A stretch of 64,000 nucleotides of DNA from Marinobacterium stanieri (GCF_900155945.1 NZ_FTMN01000004.1:186001-250000); one strand, 5' to 3'; positions 47,811 to 57,980 are shown, counted from the first letter of the stretch. The notes: a model not told the origin generated them from the sequence alone. A program made the numbers and translations.

Positions 47811-49184
47811 ATGAATGTACACGCCCTCAAACCACTGAAGATTGCCGTGATCGGCTCAGGCATTGCCGGATTGTCGGCGGCCTGGCTGCTCAACAAACAG
47901 CACAATGTCACCCTGTTTGAAAAAGATGATCGCCCTGGAGGTCATGCCAATACGGTAGACGTACCCGGCACCGACGGCCCCATCGCAGTTGATACCGGCT
48001 TTATAGTCTATAACCCGGTGAACTATCCTAACCTGGTCAAATTCTTTGACGAGCTGGGTATCAGCAGTCATGACACTGATATGTCCTTCGGCGTCTCAAT
48101 TAATCAGGGTCAGCTGGAATACAGCGGTTGTGGCCTGCAGGGGCTGTTTGCCCAGAAGCGCAACCTGCTCCGTCCAGGTTACTGGAAAATGCTGGCTGAC
48201 CTGTTGCGCTTTTATCGCGAAGCGCCTGATATGATGCAGGACCCGGCCACGCAGTCCATGACTCTGGGGCAGTTACTGGAAAAGGGTGGCTACGGCAAAG
48301 CCTTCATTCATCAGCACCTGATTCCCATGGGTGCCGCTATCTGGTCAACGCCTGCCGACCAGATGCTTGATTACCCGGCGCTGACCTTCCTGCGCTTTTG
48401 CCAGAACCATGGCCTGGTTCAACTCAAGGATCGTCCTCAGTGGCGCACCGTGACCGGTGGTAGCCGTGAATACGTTCAGACGATCTGTAAGGAGTTGGGA
48501 GCAGGTGTACGCCTGAACAGCCGTATTCACAAGATTCACCGGGTAAACGGCAAGCCGGTGGTTGAATTCCTGCATGGCGCCAGCGAAACCTTCGACCATG
48601 TGGTACTGGCATGCCATGCCGACCAGGCGCTGGAGTTGTTGAGCAGCCCCACCGCTGAAGAACAGCGACTGCTTAGCTGTTTCCCTTATCAGCGCAACCG
48701 TGCCCTGCTTCACACGGATGAGCGCCTGATGCCGGCACGCCGTGCAGCCTGGGCCAGCTGGAATTACCTGACGGACAGCCGTCAGGCCTCGGGCTCACCT
48801 GAAGATATTTCCGTCACCTACTGGATGAACCGCTTACAGGACCTGCCGGAACAGCATCCGCTGTTCGTGACATTGAACCCGACCACGGAGCCCCGTGAAG
48901 GCAAGATTCTGCGCAGCTTCCTGTATGACCACCCGGTATTCAATCTGGATTCCATTGCCGCACAGGAACAGCTCTGGTCACTGCAGGGCCGCCAGAACAC
49001 CTGGTTCTGCGGCGCCTATTTCGGCTATGGCTTCCACGAAGACGGCCTGCAATCCGGACTGGCCGTTGCCGAGCAACTTGGCGGTAAGCTGCGCCCCTGG
49101 ACGCTGGAGAACCCCAACAATCGCATCCATGTCAGCATGCCCGGCAAGCCGCGCGACCTCTGGATACCGGAGGCCGTGGCATGA
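47811..49184 (+). CDS. FAD/NAD(P)-binding amine-oxidase-like protein
   Basis: 457 residues. N-terminal dinucleotide motif IAVIGSGIAGLSAAWLL and FEKDDRPGGHANTV, then VDTGFIVYNPVNYPNL, the group that travels with DUF1365 and Cfa. The C-terminus has FCGAYFGYGFHEDGLQSGLAVAEQL. It probably acts on a fatty-acyl or lipid substrate in the same pathway as the two next genes; the reaction is not known. First gene of a five-gene + strand operon under the candidate ECF promoter; it overlaps the DUF1365 start by four bases (ATGA). Confidence 0.9.
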   Translation: MNVHALKPLKIAVIGSGIAGLSAAWLLNKQHNVTLFEKDDRPGGHANTVDVPGTDGPIAVDTGFIVYNPVNYPNLVKFFDELGISSHDTDMSFGVSINQGQLEYSGCGLQGLFAQKRNLLRPGYWKMLADLLRFYREAPDMMQDPATQSMTLGQLLEKGGYGKAFIHQHLIPMGAAIWSTPADQMLDYPALTFLRFCQNHGLVQLKDRPQWRTVTGGSREYVQTICKELGAGVRLNSRIHKIHRVNGKPVVEFLHGASETFDHVVLACHADQALELLSSPTAEEQRLLSCFPYQRNRALLHTDERLMPARRAAWASWNYLTDSRQASGSPEDISVTYWMNRLQDLPEQHPLFVTLNPTTEPREGKILRSFLYDHPVFNLDSIAAQEQLWSLQGRQNTWFCGAYFGYGFHEDGLQSGLAVAEQLGGKLRPWTLENPNNRIHVSMPGKPRDLWIPEAVA

Positions 49185-49978
49185 TCAGCTCATGTCTCTA
49201 TGCCGGCCAGGTAATGCACCACCGCTTTAAGCCGGCGCGACACCGCTTTATTTACCAGGTGTTTTCCATGCTGCTCGATCTGGAGGAGCTGGACACCCTC
49301 AATAAGCGGCTCAAGCTGTTCTCTTTGAACCGCTTCAATCTGTTTTCCTTCCATGAACGTGATCACGGTGATGGCAGCTCGCGCCCGCTGGTGAATCAGG
49401 TTCGAGACGCACTGCGTAGCCAGGGGATGAATCTGGGGCAGGGTAAAGTAAAACTGCTGTGTTACCCACGCCTGCTGGGGTATGTGTTTAACCCCCTGAG
49501 TGTCTTTTATTGCTATGACGAACAGGGTCAGCTCGGTGCTATCCTTTATGAGGTCAGTAATACCTTCAACCAGAAGCACCGTTACCTCATCCCGGTTAAC
49601 CAGCCTGATGACAGCATCATTCGTCAAAGCTGCCCCAAGGCCTTCTATGTTTCACCTTTCATCGGCATGGAAGCGCGTTACCACTTCCGCATGCAGCAGC
49701 CCGGTAAACAGGTTGCTGTCTGCATCCGCGAAACCGATAAAGAAGGCGCACTCCTGCACGCCAGCTTCACCGGCAAGCAGCGCCCACTGAGCGACAGCAG
49801 CCTGCTGGAAACCTTTGCCCGTTATCCATTGATGACACTGAAAGTGATTGCCGGCATCCACTGGGAAGCATTGCACATCTGGCGCAAGAAGATCCCCCTG
49901 CAGCCACGCCCTGCACCACCTGCCAGCAGTATCACCTTGGTCACCAACCAGAGGGAAGAGTCCCATGAAACCATCTGA
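49181..49978 (+). CDS. DUF1365 family protein
   Basis: 265 residues. Begins MISSCLYAGQVMHHRFKPARHRFIY, then LDLEELDTLNKRLKLFSLNRFNLFSF, GKVKLLCYPRLLGYVFNPLSVFYCYD and NTFNQKHRYLIP (parts of the DUF1365 signature). Unknown biochemistry, but found between FAD protein and cyclopropane synthase genes in many proteobacteria and linked to modified fatty acids made under photooxidative stress. It overlaps the cfa start by 14 bases. Confidence 0.92.
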   Translation: MISSCLYAGQVMHHRFKPARHRFIYQVFSMLLDLEELDTLNKRLKLFSLNRFNLFSFHERDHGDGSSRPLVNQVRDALRSQGMNLGQGKVKLLCYPRLLGYVFNPLSVFYCYDEQGQLGAILYEVSNTFNQKHRYLIPVNQPDDSIIRQSCPKAFYVSPFIGMEARYHFRMQQPGKQVAVCIRETDKEGALLHASFTGKQRPLSDSSLLETFARYPLMTLKVIAGIHWEALHIWRKKIPLQPRPAPPASSITLVTNQREESHETI

Positions 49979-51215
49979 GTACCGCAGTCTGAATCAGGCC
50001 GACCTGTTACCCAACGCTGGCTGGCTCAACCGCTGGTGTCTGGACACCCTGCTCAAGCACCTGCCCAAACTGAATTACGGCCAGTTGAATCTGCAGTTGC
50101 CATCAGGTCAGCAGTTACAGTTTGGCCAACAACGTGAGGGAGAGCCTCGCGTCGAGATTCGCATCAATCGTTATCGCGCCCTGCGGCGTGTATTGCGCGG
50201 TGGGGCCATCGGCTGGTCTGAAAGTTACATGGATGGTGACTGGGACTGCCCTGACCTGGTATCTCTGATGCGCTGGGGCCTTGGCAATGAAGAGCAACTC
50301 AGCAACTTGAGTAAGGGTCACTGGTGGCTGCGTGCACTCAACCGGCTGCGTCACCTGCGCCGCGCCAACACCCGACAGGGCTCCAGGCGCAATATTGCCT
50401 ATCACTACGACCTGGGCAATGACTTCTACTCGCTCTGGCTCGACTCCAGTATGACCTATTCGGCTGCCCTCTACCCGGACGACTCTCCACGCCAGGGCGT
50501 TCAGGCCTTACACCGGGCTCAGCTCAACAAATATCGACGCATCTGCGAAATGCTGCAGCTACAACCCGGCCAACAGGTTCTGGAGATCGGCTGTGGCTGG
50601 GGCGGCTTTGCACTGGTTGCCGCCAGTGAATTCGGTGCCCATGTACACGGTGTCACCCTGTCGACTGAGCAGCTGCAGTTCGCCCGCGAACGCATACATC
50701 GCGCCGGGCTGAACGAGCAGTGCCGTTTCACACTCACCGATTACCGAGACCTGAGCGAAGAGTACGATCACATCGTCTCCATCGAGATGTTTGAAGCGGT
50801 CGGTGAAGAGCATTGGCCGGTCTACTTCGAGCAAGTGAAACACTGCCTGAAGCCCGGCGGCAAGGCTGTGCTCCAGGTGATCAGTATCGAGGAGGCACGC
50901 TTCGAGAGCTACCGCAACAGTGCCGACTTTATCCAGACCTACATCTTTCCGGGCGGTATGCTGCCAAGCCCCGAACGCCTGCGTGAGCAAGTAAGCAACG
51001 CCGGCCTTGAGCTGGAGCATGAACAGACCTTTGGTCTCGATTACGCCGATACCCTGCGCGAGTGGCGACACAGCTTTATCGAACAGTGGCCCCGCATTCA
51101 GGCACAGGGCTTTGATGAGCGCTTCCGACGCATGTGGCTTTACTATCTGGCCTATTGCGAAGGCGGTTTCCGTCAGGGCAGTATCGATGTAGGTCTGTAC
51201 CAGCTGACCCGATGA
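49965..51215 (+). CDS. cfa: Cyclopropane-fatty-acyl-phospholipid synthase family methyltransferase
   Basis: 416 residues from ATG 49965, with GGGAAGAG upstream; the earlier open frame to 49848 is overlap with DUF1365. SAM-binding motif VLEIGCGWGGFALVAA near residue 206; AYHYDLGNDFYSLWLDSSMTYS, the Cfa substrate-site block (shown as in the family); and IEMFEAVGEEHWPVYF. It would methylate or cyclopropanate phospholipid acyl chains. In R. sphaeroides the homologous cfaA belongs to the RpoE-ChrR regulon. Confidence 0.93.
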   Translation: MKPSEYRSLNQADLLPNAGWLNRWCLDTLLKHLPKLNYGQLNLQLPSGQQLQFGQQREGEPRVEIRINRYRALRRVLRGGAIGWSESYMDGDWDCPDLVSLMRWGLGNEEQLSNLSKGHWWLRALNRLRHLRRANTRQGSRRNIAYHYDLGNDFYSLWLDSSMTYSAALYPDDSPRQGVQALHRAQLNKYRRICEMLQLQPGQQVLEIGCGWGGFALVAASEFGAHVHGVTLSTEQLQFARERIHRAGLNEQCRFTLTDYRDLSEEYDHIVSIEMFEAVGEEHWPVYFEQVKHCLKPGGKAVLQVISIEEARFESYRNSADFIQTYIFPGGMLPSPERLREQVSNAGLELEHEQTFGLDYADTLREWRHSFIEQWPRIQAQGFDERFRRMWLYYLAYCEGGFRQGSIDVGLYQLTR

Positions 51216-52525
51216 GCGCCCTGACACGGCAACAACTACTCAGCTATGCCCTGCCGGCGCTGCCGCTGGCGATTCCTACCGTAGGTCTCTATATACTGCT
51301 CCCCACCTGGTATGTGGAGCAGTGGGGCCTATCACTTGGGCTGGTGGCAGTGCTGTTGATGCTGGCCCGCCTGAGTGACCTGGTCAGTGACCCGTTTATT
51401 GGTCATTGGCTGGATAGAGGGTCTCCATGCCGATACCGCCGCTTTATTCTGTTGGGCGGCATCCTGTGCATCCCCGGCCTCTGGCTACTGGTATTGCCGT
51501 TGCAGGGCCTGGCAGCAATCAGTCTGCTACTGGGCTCTGTTGTCCTCTATTTGGGCTGGACACTGGTTCAGGTGCCTTATCTGAGCTGGCTGGCCGCACT
51601 CAGTGGCGACTCTCACCAGCGCGCAAGAGCCGCCAGCTGGCGAGAAGGGCTCACCCTGGCCGGCCTGCTGATATCAGCTGTGATGCCTGCGCTTGGACTG
51701 ATGACTGGCCTTGAGACCGGCAACGTATTGCTGGTCATGGCCCTGCTAACGCTGGTCCTTGGAGGCCTGGCACTGGCCTGGTTACTGCGCTCAACACCCT
51801 TGCCCGCGGTTGATGACGCTCAGCCTGTGGCCATTCGTCTTTCCAGCCTGATGCGCAACCGCCCTGCACGGATATTACTGGGCAGCTGGTTCTTCAACGG
51901 CATCGGCAACGGCATCCCGGCCGTGCTGTTTCCACTTTTCATCACCACCACACTGGCTGGCACCGAGTCGGATAGAGGCCTCTTGATTCTGATCTACTTT
52001 GGCGCGGCAGTACTGTCTTTGCCGGCCTGGCTGGCATTAAGCCGCCACTTCGACAAAGTGGATCTATGGCGTACGGCCATGACCCTTTCCATTCTGGCCT
52101 TTCTGCCTGCCACCCTGCTCGGTGCTGGCGACCTGCTGCTGTTTATCCCGATCTGTATTTTGACCGGGCTGATGCTGGGCGCAGATCTGGCGCTGCCACA
52201 TGCCATGCAGGCCGAGGTCTGTGACTGGGACCGCTTCCGCTTCCGGCGCCAGCAACGCGGGCTCCTGTTTGCCTGCTGGAATGCGGCCAACAAACTGGCG
52301 CTGGCACTGGCCGCTCTGCTGGGCTTTGGCTTGCTGCAACTGACGCAATGGCTGCTGACAGACGATCAGTCGGCGCAGTCTCTGGCGCTGATCTACGCAG
52401 GCCTCCCGTGCGTATTCAAGGCCATAGCGGTAGTGCGCCTGCGTAACTACCCCTTGCGTCAGGCTCGCTCTGCCATGCTGCACAGGCGCCTGCAACAGAT
52501 TGACGGAGTTCCCCATGTGGATTAA
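51212..52525 (+). CDS. MFS transporter (GPH cation symporter-like)
   Basis: 437 residues from ATG 51212 (ATGA overlap with cfa). About 12 membrane helices. The loop 2-3 motif LARLSDLVSDPFIGHWLDRG and the later ADLALPHAMQAEVCDWDRFR, resembling MelB/GPH-type carriers, are clear. In this gene neighbourhood it may handle a lipid or small-molecule substrate; there is no direct clue to which one. It overlaps the lipoprotein start by 11 bases. Confidence 0.88.
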   Translation: MSALTRQQLLSYALPALPLAIPTVGLYILLPTWYVEQWGLSLGLVAVLLMLARLSDLVSDPFIGHWLDRGSPCRYRRFILLGGILCIPGLWLLVLPLQGLAAISLLLGSVVLYLGWTLVQVPYLSWLAALSGDSHQRARAASWREGLTLAGLLISAVMPALGLMTGLETGNVLLVMALLTLVLGGLALAWLLRSTPLPAVDDAQPVAIRLSSLMRNRPARILLGSWFFNGIGNGIPAVLFPLFITTTLAGTESDRGLLILIYFGAAVLSLPAWLALSRHFDKVDLWRTAMTLSILAFLPATLLGAGDLLLFIPICILTGLMLGADLALPHAMQAEVCDWDRFRFRRQQRGLLFACWNAANKLALALAALLGFGLLQLTQWLLTDDQSAQSLALIYAGLPCVFKAIAVVRLRNYPLRQARSAMLHRRLQQIDGVPHVD

Positions 52526-53075
52526 ACGCCTGCTTTTTACCCTAACTCTCTTTTCACTGATGACAGGGTGCTCACCCATGAACAATACCCCCACCACCCA
52601 GCTTGGTCCCTCACTGAAAATTGAGGAGTATTTCGATGGCAAGGTGTACGCCTGGGGTATTTTCGAAGACCGCTTCGGTACCCTGAGACGCCAATTTCGT
52701 GTCGAGATAGATGGAAACTGGGACGGTCAAAAGCTGGTACTGGATGAGAAGTTTCTGTACGCCGATGGCGAGGAAAATCGCCGCGTCTGGACCATTACCC
52801 CCGACGGCAATGGCCGCTACATCGGTGAAGCCGGTGATATTATCGGTCAGGCCGAGGGTGTCAGCTCAGGCAACAGCTTGAACTGGCGTTACCAGATGGA
52901 GCTCAAGGTGGGGGATGGCAGCTGGAAAGTCAGCTTCAACGACTGGATGTACCTGCAGCCCGGCGACGTGATGGTCAACCGAGCCAAGGTCAGCAAATGG
53001 GGCTTCACACTGGGGACTGTCACCCTGTTCTTCATTGGTGAAGAGCCGTTCAAACAACCGCCCTTCACCCTCTGA
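52515..53075 (+). CDS. DUF3833 family lipoprotein
   Basis: 186 residues from ATG 52515. Lipoprotein signal MWIKRLLFTLTLFSLMTGC, with lipobox cleavage before Cys19. The DUF3833 body includes LKIEEYFDGKVYAWGIFEDRFG, RVWTITPDGNGRYIGEAGDIIGQA and SFNDWMYLQPGDVMVNRAKVSKWGF, in parts. Last gene of the ECF-controlled operon, and a common partner of Cfa/DUF1365. Probably in the periplasmic leaflet or outer membrane; function unknown. Confidence 0.9.
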   Translation: MWIKRLLFTLTLFSLMTGCSPMNNTPTTQLGPSLKIEEYFDGKVYAWGIFEDRFGTLRRQFRVEIDGNWDGQKLVLDEKFLYADGEENRRVWTITPDGNGRYIGEAGDIIGQAEGVSSGNSLNWRYQMELKVGDGSWKVSFNDWMYLQPGDVMVNRAKVSKWGFTLGTVTLFFIGEEPFKQPPFTL

Positions 53076-53101
53076 GAGGCTGCTTAAACAACACAACCGG
53101 C

Positions 53102-54193
53102 TTACAGACTGCTGGTCACCTCAGCCAGCAGACGATCAAGGCCTCTCACTACATCCATACTGGCACTTTCCATGTGGCCCAGATGTTTCAACATCTGGGC
53201 ATAGTCGCCCGATTGCCCTGCCGCCAGCGCCGCTTTACCGGCATCATGCACCTGGCGGTGTGGTGCTTCAAGCGCCCTGAAGCTGCTCAAGTGACTGTAT
53301 TTTTCAGCACCATAGCCCTGGTAGTACCAGCTACCCAAACGACATTCGGTGTGGCCGTTTGCGCCCTGGGCAAAATCATTCTGTTCAATCAGGCTATAGA
53401 CGCGGTTCTTCCACACGGCGTGGTCAAGCTTCACCGTATCCAGAAAGGATGACGTCGTCGCCATGTTGATTACACGCTGCATGTGGTTGGAACGCTCAAT
53501 GACATCCCCCACTACGGAGTCGATCTGCGTGGACGACGCCGACACCTCCACCGCACTTTCATGGTTGGCATTCACAATGCCCTTGATCGCGCCGGTCTGC
53601 TCCAGCACCTTGGTGATGAGAGCTTCAATTTCATCACTGGCTTCGTGGGCCTTGCTGGCCAGGTTGCGAACTTCATCGGCCACAACAGCAAAACCACGTC
53701 CGGCTTCACCTGCACGTGCCGCTTCAATCGCCGCATTTAATGCCAGCAGGTTGGTCTGGTCCGAGATCTCCTTGATACCCACCACCAGATGACTGATCGA
53801 TGCCGCCGTCTGATCCAGAACCTCCGTGGCCTCCATACTGGACTGGGCATGGTGGTTGATCTGTTCGGCGCGATGACTCAAACGGGATACGGCTGCACGT
53901 GTATCATCAAACACCGAATCCAGTTGTGATAACGACTTGCGCTCGTCTATCAGCTGTTCGGCATTGCCGGCCAGACCTTCACGAATCGAGTTGAGCATAT
54001 CATTGCCACTGAGCTGATAGGCCAGTACCCGCGCCTCATTGTCACCCTTGTACTGTAACGACTGCAGCTGGGCATCTTTTTCTGCCACCAGCTCTTTCAA
54101 GCCTGAAATCTGCTGCTGATAGTCTTCGTGTACGGCGGCCAGTTGCTGGCGCAGCTGTTCCACTTCCTGATTGGCTTGCTTGCTGAAAAACAT
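53102..54193 (-). CDS. Soluble methyl-accepting chemotaxis-type protein with CZB zinc-binding domain
   Basis: About 363 residues from ATG 54191-54193 ([14 protein letters not shown]). No membrane segment. Order: N-terminal coiled coil (residues 5-50), signalling domain with [39 protein letters not shown] (read in parts), and a C-terminal CZB domain with [30 protein letters not shown] and later His residues that would bind zinc. CZB receptors and diguanylate cyclases sense zinc or oxidants such as hypochlorous acid. It converges with the DUF3833 gene. Confidence 0.92.
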   Translation of the reverse strand: MFFSKQANQEVEQLRQQLAAVHEDYQQQISGLKELVAEKDAQLQSLQYKGDNEARVLAYQLSGNDMLNSIREGLAGNAEQLIDERKSLSQLDSVFDDTRAAVSRLSHRAEQINHHAQSSMEATEVLDQTAASISHLVVGIKEISDQTNLLALNAAIEAARAGEAGRGFAVVADEVRNLASKAHEASDEIEALITKVLEQTGAIKGIVNANHESAVEVSASSTQIDSVVGDVIERSNHMQRVINMATTSSFLDTVKLDHAVWKNRVYSLIEQNDFAQGANGHTECRLGSWYYQGYGAEKYSHLSSFRALEAPHRQVHDAGKAALAAGQSGDYAQMLKHLGHMESASMDVVRGLDRLLAEVTSSL

Positions 54194-54331
54194 CCTGAAT
54201 TCCACTTCCGGCCGCGGTGAAGATATTCACCGAGATAAACACCTGTTTGGTACAGAATACTATGCCGCCTGAAAGACTGTCACCAAGTGGTAGCAGAAAT
54301 TGACCAAAAGTGTGACTTCGATCTGGGCGAG

Positions 54332-54763
54332 TCAGGACTGACTGGAAATACGGTTACGAATACGCCGGAGCAAGCGCCCGATAAAAGGCAGCTGCAGGTA
54401 AATGGGGGCACTGTCCCAATAGTCCAGATGCTCCTTCACATGCCCTTCATTATCGAAAGCAATACGGGAACAACCTTCTACCTGTAAAAGGCCAATAACG
54501 GGCAGGTCTGTGCTGAAGTACCAGCCCAGCCACCCCGTACCGCTGTGCTCATGCCAGACAATATCCTTTACTTCAAAGCGCGGGCGCCCGGCACGGGCAA
54601 ACATGTCCTGAAGCAGGTGCCTCAAGGCATCGGGGCCATGAATATCATTGAAGGGATCACGAAAGTGCACCTGCTCACTGACCAAGGTGCAGAGCTGATC
54701 AACTGTCTCTGGCGTCAGCTCGGCAAAGGTATGGGCATAGGTTTCAAGCAAGGCCTGACTCAA
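54332..54763 (-). CDS. SnoaL/NTF2-like domain protein
   Basis: 143 residues. NTF2-like fold suggested by ALLETYAHTFAELTPETVDQL, VHFRDPFNDIHGPDALRHLLQDMF and the following hydrophobic strands. Small proteins of this group accompany SDR and ChrR-linked genes in other gammaproteobacteria. It overlaps the SDR stop by four bases. Function unknown. Confidence 0.85.
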   Translation of the reverse strand: MSQALLETYAHTFAELTPETVDQLCTLVSEQVHFRDPFNDIHGPDALRHLLQDMFARAGRPRFEVKDIVWHEHSGTGWLGWYFSTDLPVIGLLQVEGCSRIAFDNEGHVKEHLDYWDSAPIYLQLPFIGRLLRRIRNRISSQS

Positions 54764-55539
54764 AAGCCTGTCCCCCGTTTCACCAAACGGAAATACAGCC
54801 TGTCTGGCAGATGCGCCAGCAAGGACATGAAAGCGGCAAACAACCGTGGAAAACGGATCTCAAAGCGACTGGACTTGAGCCCTTTGATCAGTGCATGGGC
54901 GGCCTCGTCCGGCTCTATTAACTGAGGCATTGCAAAAGGGTTCCTGTCGGTCAGCGGCGTTTTGACAAAGCCGGGGTTGATCACTTGTAAGCGGACGCCC
55001 GACCCGGCCAGTTCTACCTGCAGGGCTTCACAAGCGTTAATCAGCGCGGCCTTGCTGCCACCGTAGGCCGCTGCTGTTGGCAGGCCGCGATAGCCTGCCA
55101 GCGAGGCGGTACAGGCAATCTGGCCTGAACCTCGCTCACGCATGCGCGGCAATATCGTTTCCAGGCCCGCCATCACGGCAAAATAATTAATCTCCATCAG
55201 AGCACGGCAGTTGTCCAGATTCAATTCATCCAATGACATGGGAATATGGTTACCGGCATTGAGAATCACCAGATCGGGCAGTGTCCACTCTTGCTGTATC
55301 TCGTCAAGTGCACGCTGATAAGCTCCAGGCTCTGTCACATCCATGGCCAGCGGCCAGATGCGTCCATCATGGCCCCGTGCACGCGCCTGCTCGGCAACCT
55401 CATCAAGCAGCTTTTGCCGGCGCCCGCTGATGACAACGTCACATCCAAAGGATGACAACAGCAACGCCGTTGAACGGCCAATGCCGGTACCCGCACCGGT
55501 TATCCAGGCCAGGCGCCAGGGTAAGGTTTCGCGGCTCAT
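54760..55539 (-). CDS. Short-chain dehydrogenase/reductase
   Basis: 259 residues, classical SDR. Cofactor motif WITGAGTGIGRSTALLL (TGxxxGxG), then NAGNHIPMSL, the catalytic Ser in CTASLAGYRGLP and YGGSKAALI (YxxxK). The C-terminal extension (about residues 225-259) has a hydrophobic, amphipathic look and may touch membranes. Substrate unknown. It overlaps both neighbours by four bases in the operon DUF3108-SDR-SnoaL. Confidence 0.9.
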   Translation of the reverse strand: MSRETLPWRLAWITGAGTGIGRSTALLLSSFGCDVVISGRRQKLLDEVAEQARARGHDGRIWPLAMDVTEPGAYQRALDEIQQEWTLPDLVILNAGNHIPMSLDELNLDNCRALMEINYFAVMAGLETILPRMRERGSGQIACTASLAGYRGLPTAAAYGGSKAALINACEALQVELAGSGVRLQVINPGFVKTPLTDRNPFAMPQLIEPDEAAHALIKGLKSSRFEIRFPRLFAAFMSLLAHLPDRLYFRLVKRGTGF

Positions 55540-56222
55540 AAGTCCTCTCCAGCATGCGCGTACAACTCAGGCTCCATCCAGATACGCACCCGGCTGCCAT
55601 CACGGGCACTGAACTCCATGCCCAGCCAGCGCCCTCGCTGATCATACCAGCTCAGTGTATCGCCCAGCTCACCTCCCAAACGGTAGCGGCTGGCCTGCAC
55701 GCGGTGTGAACCAATTGTGACTGATTCATCGGCTTCCAGGGTCACATCCAGATTGCTCACCGAACCGGTCAGCGTATTGATTAACGCATCTTGTTGCACC
55801 ACTTTCGGATGCCAGTGATTGGAAGTCAGGAGCTGATCACCCAAATATTCGTCGCCCTGTTCCGCGTTGTCGCGGTAGAGGCCATCTTCCTTGCGTGAAA
55901 ACCGATACTCTGTTTGCTCACCATCATCATCGATCTGCACCTGCATACGCTCAAGTCGCTTGTTACCTTGCCAGTACTCCCGGGCCCGGTAGTTAAACTC
56001 GTACTCGAACAAGGCCAGATATCTGAAGCCCAGCTGCATTTCAACATCGACCTGCAGGCCTTCCTGCTGCCAGGGCGCAAAACGTATCTGGTAGGTGCCA
56101 ATCGGCTTGCCCTTGCGCTCAACAGTGTACACAGCCTCCTGACCGTAGAGGCTGAGCGGCTCTATGGCATTTACCGGCAGCGCCAGGACCGACAACATCA
56201 CGGCCAAAAACAGATTACGCAT
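55536..56222 (-). CDS. DUF3108 family periplasmic protein
   Basis: About 228 residues from ATG 56220-56222 (MRNLFLAVML), which has GGAGGG seven bases upstream; the GTG seven codons earlier is less likely. Signal peptide to VNAIEP. DUF3108 features: YGQEAVYTVERKGKPIGTYQIRF, the RYLALFEYEFNYRAREYW block and SWYDQRGRWLGMEFSARDGSRVRI, in parts. A secreted lipocalin-like beta protein is possible. First gene of the three-gene operon, with a candidate ECF promoter and a shared terminator/ribosome site upstream. Confidence 0.85.
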   Translation of the reverse strand: MRNLFLAVMLSVLALPVNAIEPLSLYGQEAVYTVERKGKPIGTYQIRFAPWQQEGLQVDVEMQLGFRYLALFEYEFNYRAREYWQGNKRLERMQVQIDDDGEQTEYRFSRKEDGLYRDNAEQGDEYLGDQLLTSNHWHPKVVQQDALINTLTGSVSNLDVTLEADESVTIGSHRVQASRYRLGGELGDTLSWYDQRGRWLGMEFSARDGSRVRIWMEPELYAHAGEDL

Positions 56223-56278
56223 AAAAAAACCCTCCAGATCCACTACGCAACCAAGGGCGCACTGGTTCAGGAGGGTTT
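56223..56278 (-). terminator. Hairpin after the chemoreceptor gene; its 3' arm is the DUF3108 ribosome site
   Basis: Arms AAACCCTCC (minus strand, 56270-56278) and GGAGGGTTT (56227-56235), followed by further T residues, with a 34-base loop. It lies 20 bases after the chemoreceptor stop. The GGAGGG arm is also the Shine-Dalgarno of the DUF3108 ATG at 56222. Confidence 0.6.
56243..56269 (-). promoter_or_regulatory. Weaker candidate ECF promoter for the DUF3108 operon
   Basis: The minus strand has TGAACC (56264-56269), 16 bases, then CGTAG (56243-56247), close to the rpoE and FAD-operon promoters but with one -35 mismatch and a spacer one base shorter. Transcription from it would begin inside the loop of the terminator hairpin. 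Confidence 0.4.
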
Positions 56279-56297
56279 CAGTTACCCTAACTTTTGA

Positions 56298-57980
56298 TCA
56301 GGTTTTGAAACGTGACACCAGATTGCTCAGATGGCGCTCCAGCTCAGTCATGTTGCTGGCAGTACCGGAGAGCTCTTCAGCATTGCGGGTGGCCTTGTCG
56401 GCAATATCAGCGATCTGCTGCACGCTCTTGCTGATCTCGTCTGCCACCGCGGTCTGCTCCTCGGCTGCACTGGCGATCTGCGTGTTCATCTCGGTTATGG
56501 TGCTCACCGAGTGGGTGATCTGCTGCAGAGAGCCGCGCGCGTCGTCGGCACGGTCGATGGTTTCGCTGCTCTGTGTCTGAGACGTTTCCATCTCCCGCAC
56601 GGCCTGTTGTGCACCTGACTGCAGCCCTTCAATCATGCGCTGAATTTCATCCGTGCTTTGCTGGGTACGCGTTGCCAGCGTGCGCACCTCATCCGCCACA
56701 ACAGAGAAACCGCGCCCCTGCTCACCGGCACGAGCCGCCTCGATCGCCGCATTCAGCGCCAGCAGGTTGGTTTGCTCGGCAATATCACGAATCACATTTG
56801 CCACAGAACCAATCTGATTCACATCGGCATCCAGTGATCCGATCACACCGGCAGAACGGTTCACGTTTTCAGCCAGACGGTTGATGGAATCGATGGTCTG
56901 CTCCACGACCCCCTGGCCGTTGAGCGACTCATTGTCCGCCTCCCGTGCCGCTTCTGCCGCCTGGGCTGCGCTACCGGCCACCTGCTGTACGGCTGCCGCC
57001 ATTTCATGCACGGCGGCTGCCGCCTGGGAGGTTTCCTCTTTCTGTACGTGGGCATCCTGGTGCGTCAGCATGACGACCGAGCGCATGGACTCGGTGGACT
57101 GCCCCAGGGACTCGATTCCCTGCTTCACTTCCTGCACCAGTTGCTGGATTTTCTCCACAAACTCGTTGAAGCCGCTGGCCACATCGCCCACTTCATCTCG
57201 GGTTTCAACCGGCAGGCGGTGGGTCAGATTACCCTCACCCTGGGAAATATCCTTCAGCGCAGCGGCGGTTTGCTGCAGCGGGCGTACCATGCGCTGCGCC
57301 AGCCAGGAACTCAAGGCCGCCACACCCCCTAACAGCACCAGAGCCGACAGGCCTATCAGACTCAGGGTGGCGTTGATGGCTTCGCCGATTTCGACTTCGG
57401 CCTCGGCCACTGCTGCTTCAATATCATCAATGTAGAAGCCGGTACCGATGATCCAGTTCCAGCTACCCGGCATGGTGGCGGTATAGCTCAATTTGGGTGA
57501 TGCCTCGCGGGCACCCGGCTTGGCCCAGGCATATTCCACATAGCCGCTGCCATCACGGGCCGCTTTGATCATTTCACGGATAAACGCAAAACCATTGGCA
57601 TCTTTAACATCCAGCGTGGTTTTGCCGATTTGCGCAGCGCTGGCGCCATGCACAATGGTGACGCCTTCAGCGTTGTAACCAAAGAAATAGCCATCAGAGC
57701 CATATTCCATGGCATTCAACAGCGTCACGGCCTGGGCCTGGCGTGCAGCCAGATCGCCGGAGCCCTGCTGCAAAGGTTTCACCGCACTCATTGCCTGCTG
57801 CACGTAGTTTCTCAACTCATCGCGCTTGGCCTGCATCATATCGGTACGAATGCGATCGATCTCGACATCGCCCATCGCCTGCATTTCGCTGCGCACGACC
57901 AGCATGATGGTTGCCACCACCAACACCAAAGGAACCAACGACAGCAACAGCAGCTTGGTTCTGAGTTTAAATCCGAACAT
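56298..57980 (-). CDS. Methyl-accepting chemotaxis protein with a single Cache domain (copy 2)
   Basis: 560 residues. Membrane helix 1 (about 8-28), periplasmic Cache_2-type sensor (about 30-190, with [20 protein letters not shown] and [17 protein letters not shown]), helix 2 (about 200-222), HAMP ([25 protein letters not shown]), then the signalling domain with the [22 protein letters not shown] tip. Its signalling half is almost identical to the adjacent receptor, while the sensor half has diverged. Ligand unknown; related Cache_2 sensors bind small organic acids. Confidence 0.95.
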   Translation of the reverse strand: MFGFKLRTKLLLLSLVPLVLVVATIMLVVRSEMQAMGDVEIDRIRTDMMQAKRDELRNYVQQAMSAVKPLQQGSGDLAARQAQAVTLLNAMEYGSDGYFFGYNAEGVTIVHGASAAQIGKTTLDVKDANGFAFIREMIKAARDGSGYVEYAWAKPGAREASPKLSYTATMPGSWNWIIGTGFYIDDIEAAVAEAEVEIGEAINATLSLIGLSALVLLGGVAALSSWLAQRMVRPLQQTAAALKDISQGEGNLTHRLPVETRDEVGDVASGFNEFVEKIQQLVQEVKQGIESLGQSTESMRSVVMLTHQDAHVQKEETSQAAAAVHEMAAAVQQVAGSAAQAAEAAREADNESLNGQGVVEQTIDSINRLAENVNRSAGVIGSLDADVNQIGSVANVIRDIAEQTNLLALNAAIEAARAGEQGRGFSVVADEVRTLATRTQQSTDEIQRMIEGLQSGAQQAVREMETSQTQSSETIDRADDARGSLQQITHSVSTITEMNTQIASAAEEQTAVADEISKSVQQIADIADKATRNAEELSGTASNMTELERHLSNLVSRFKT

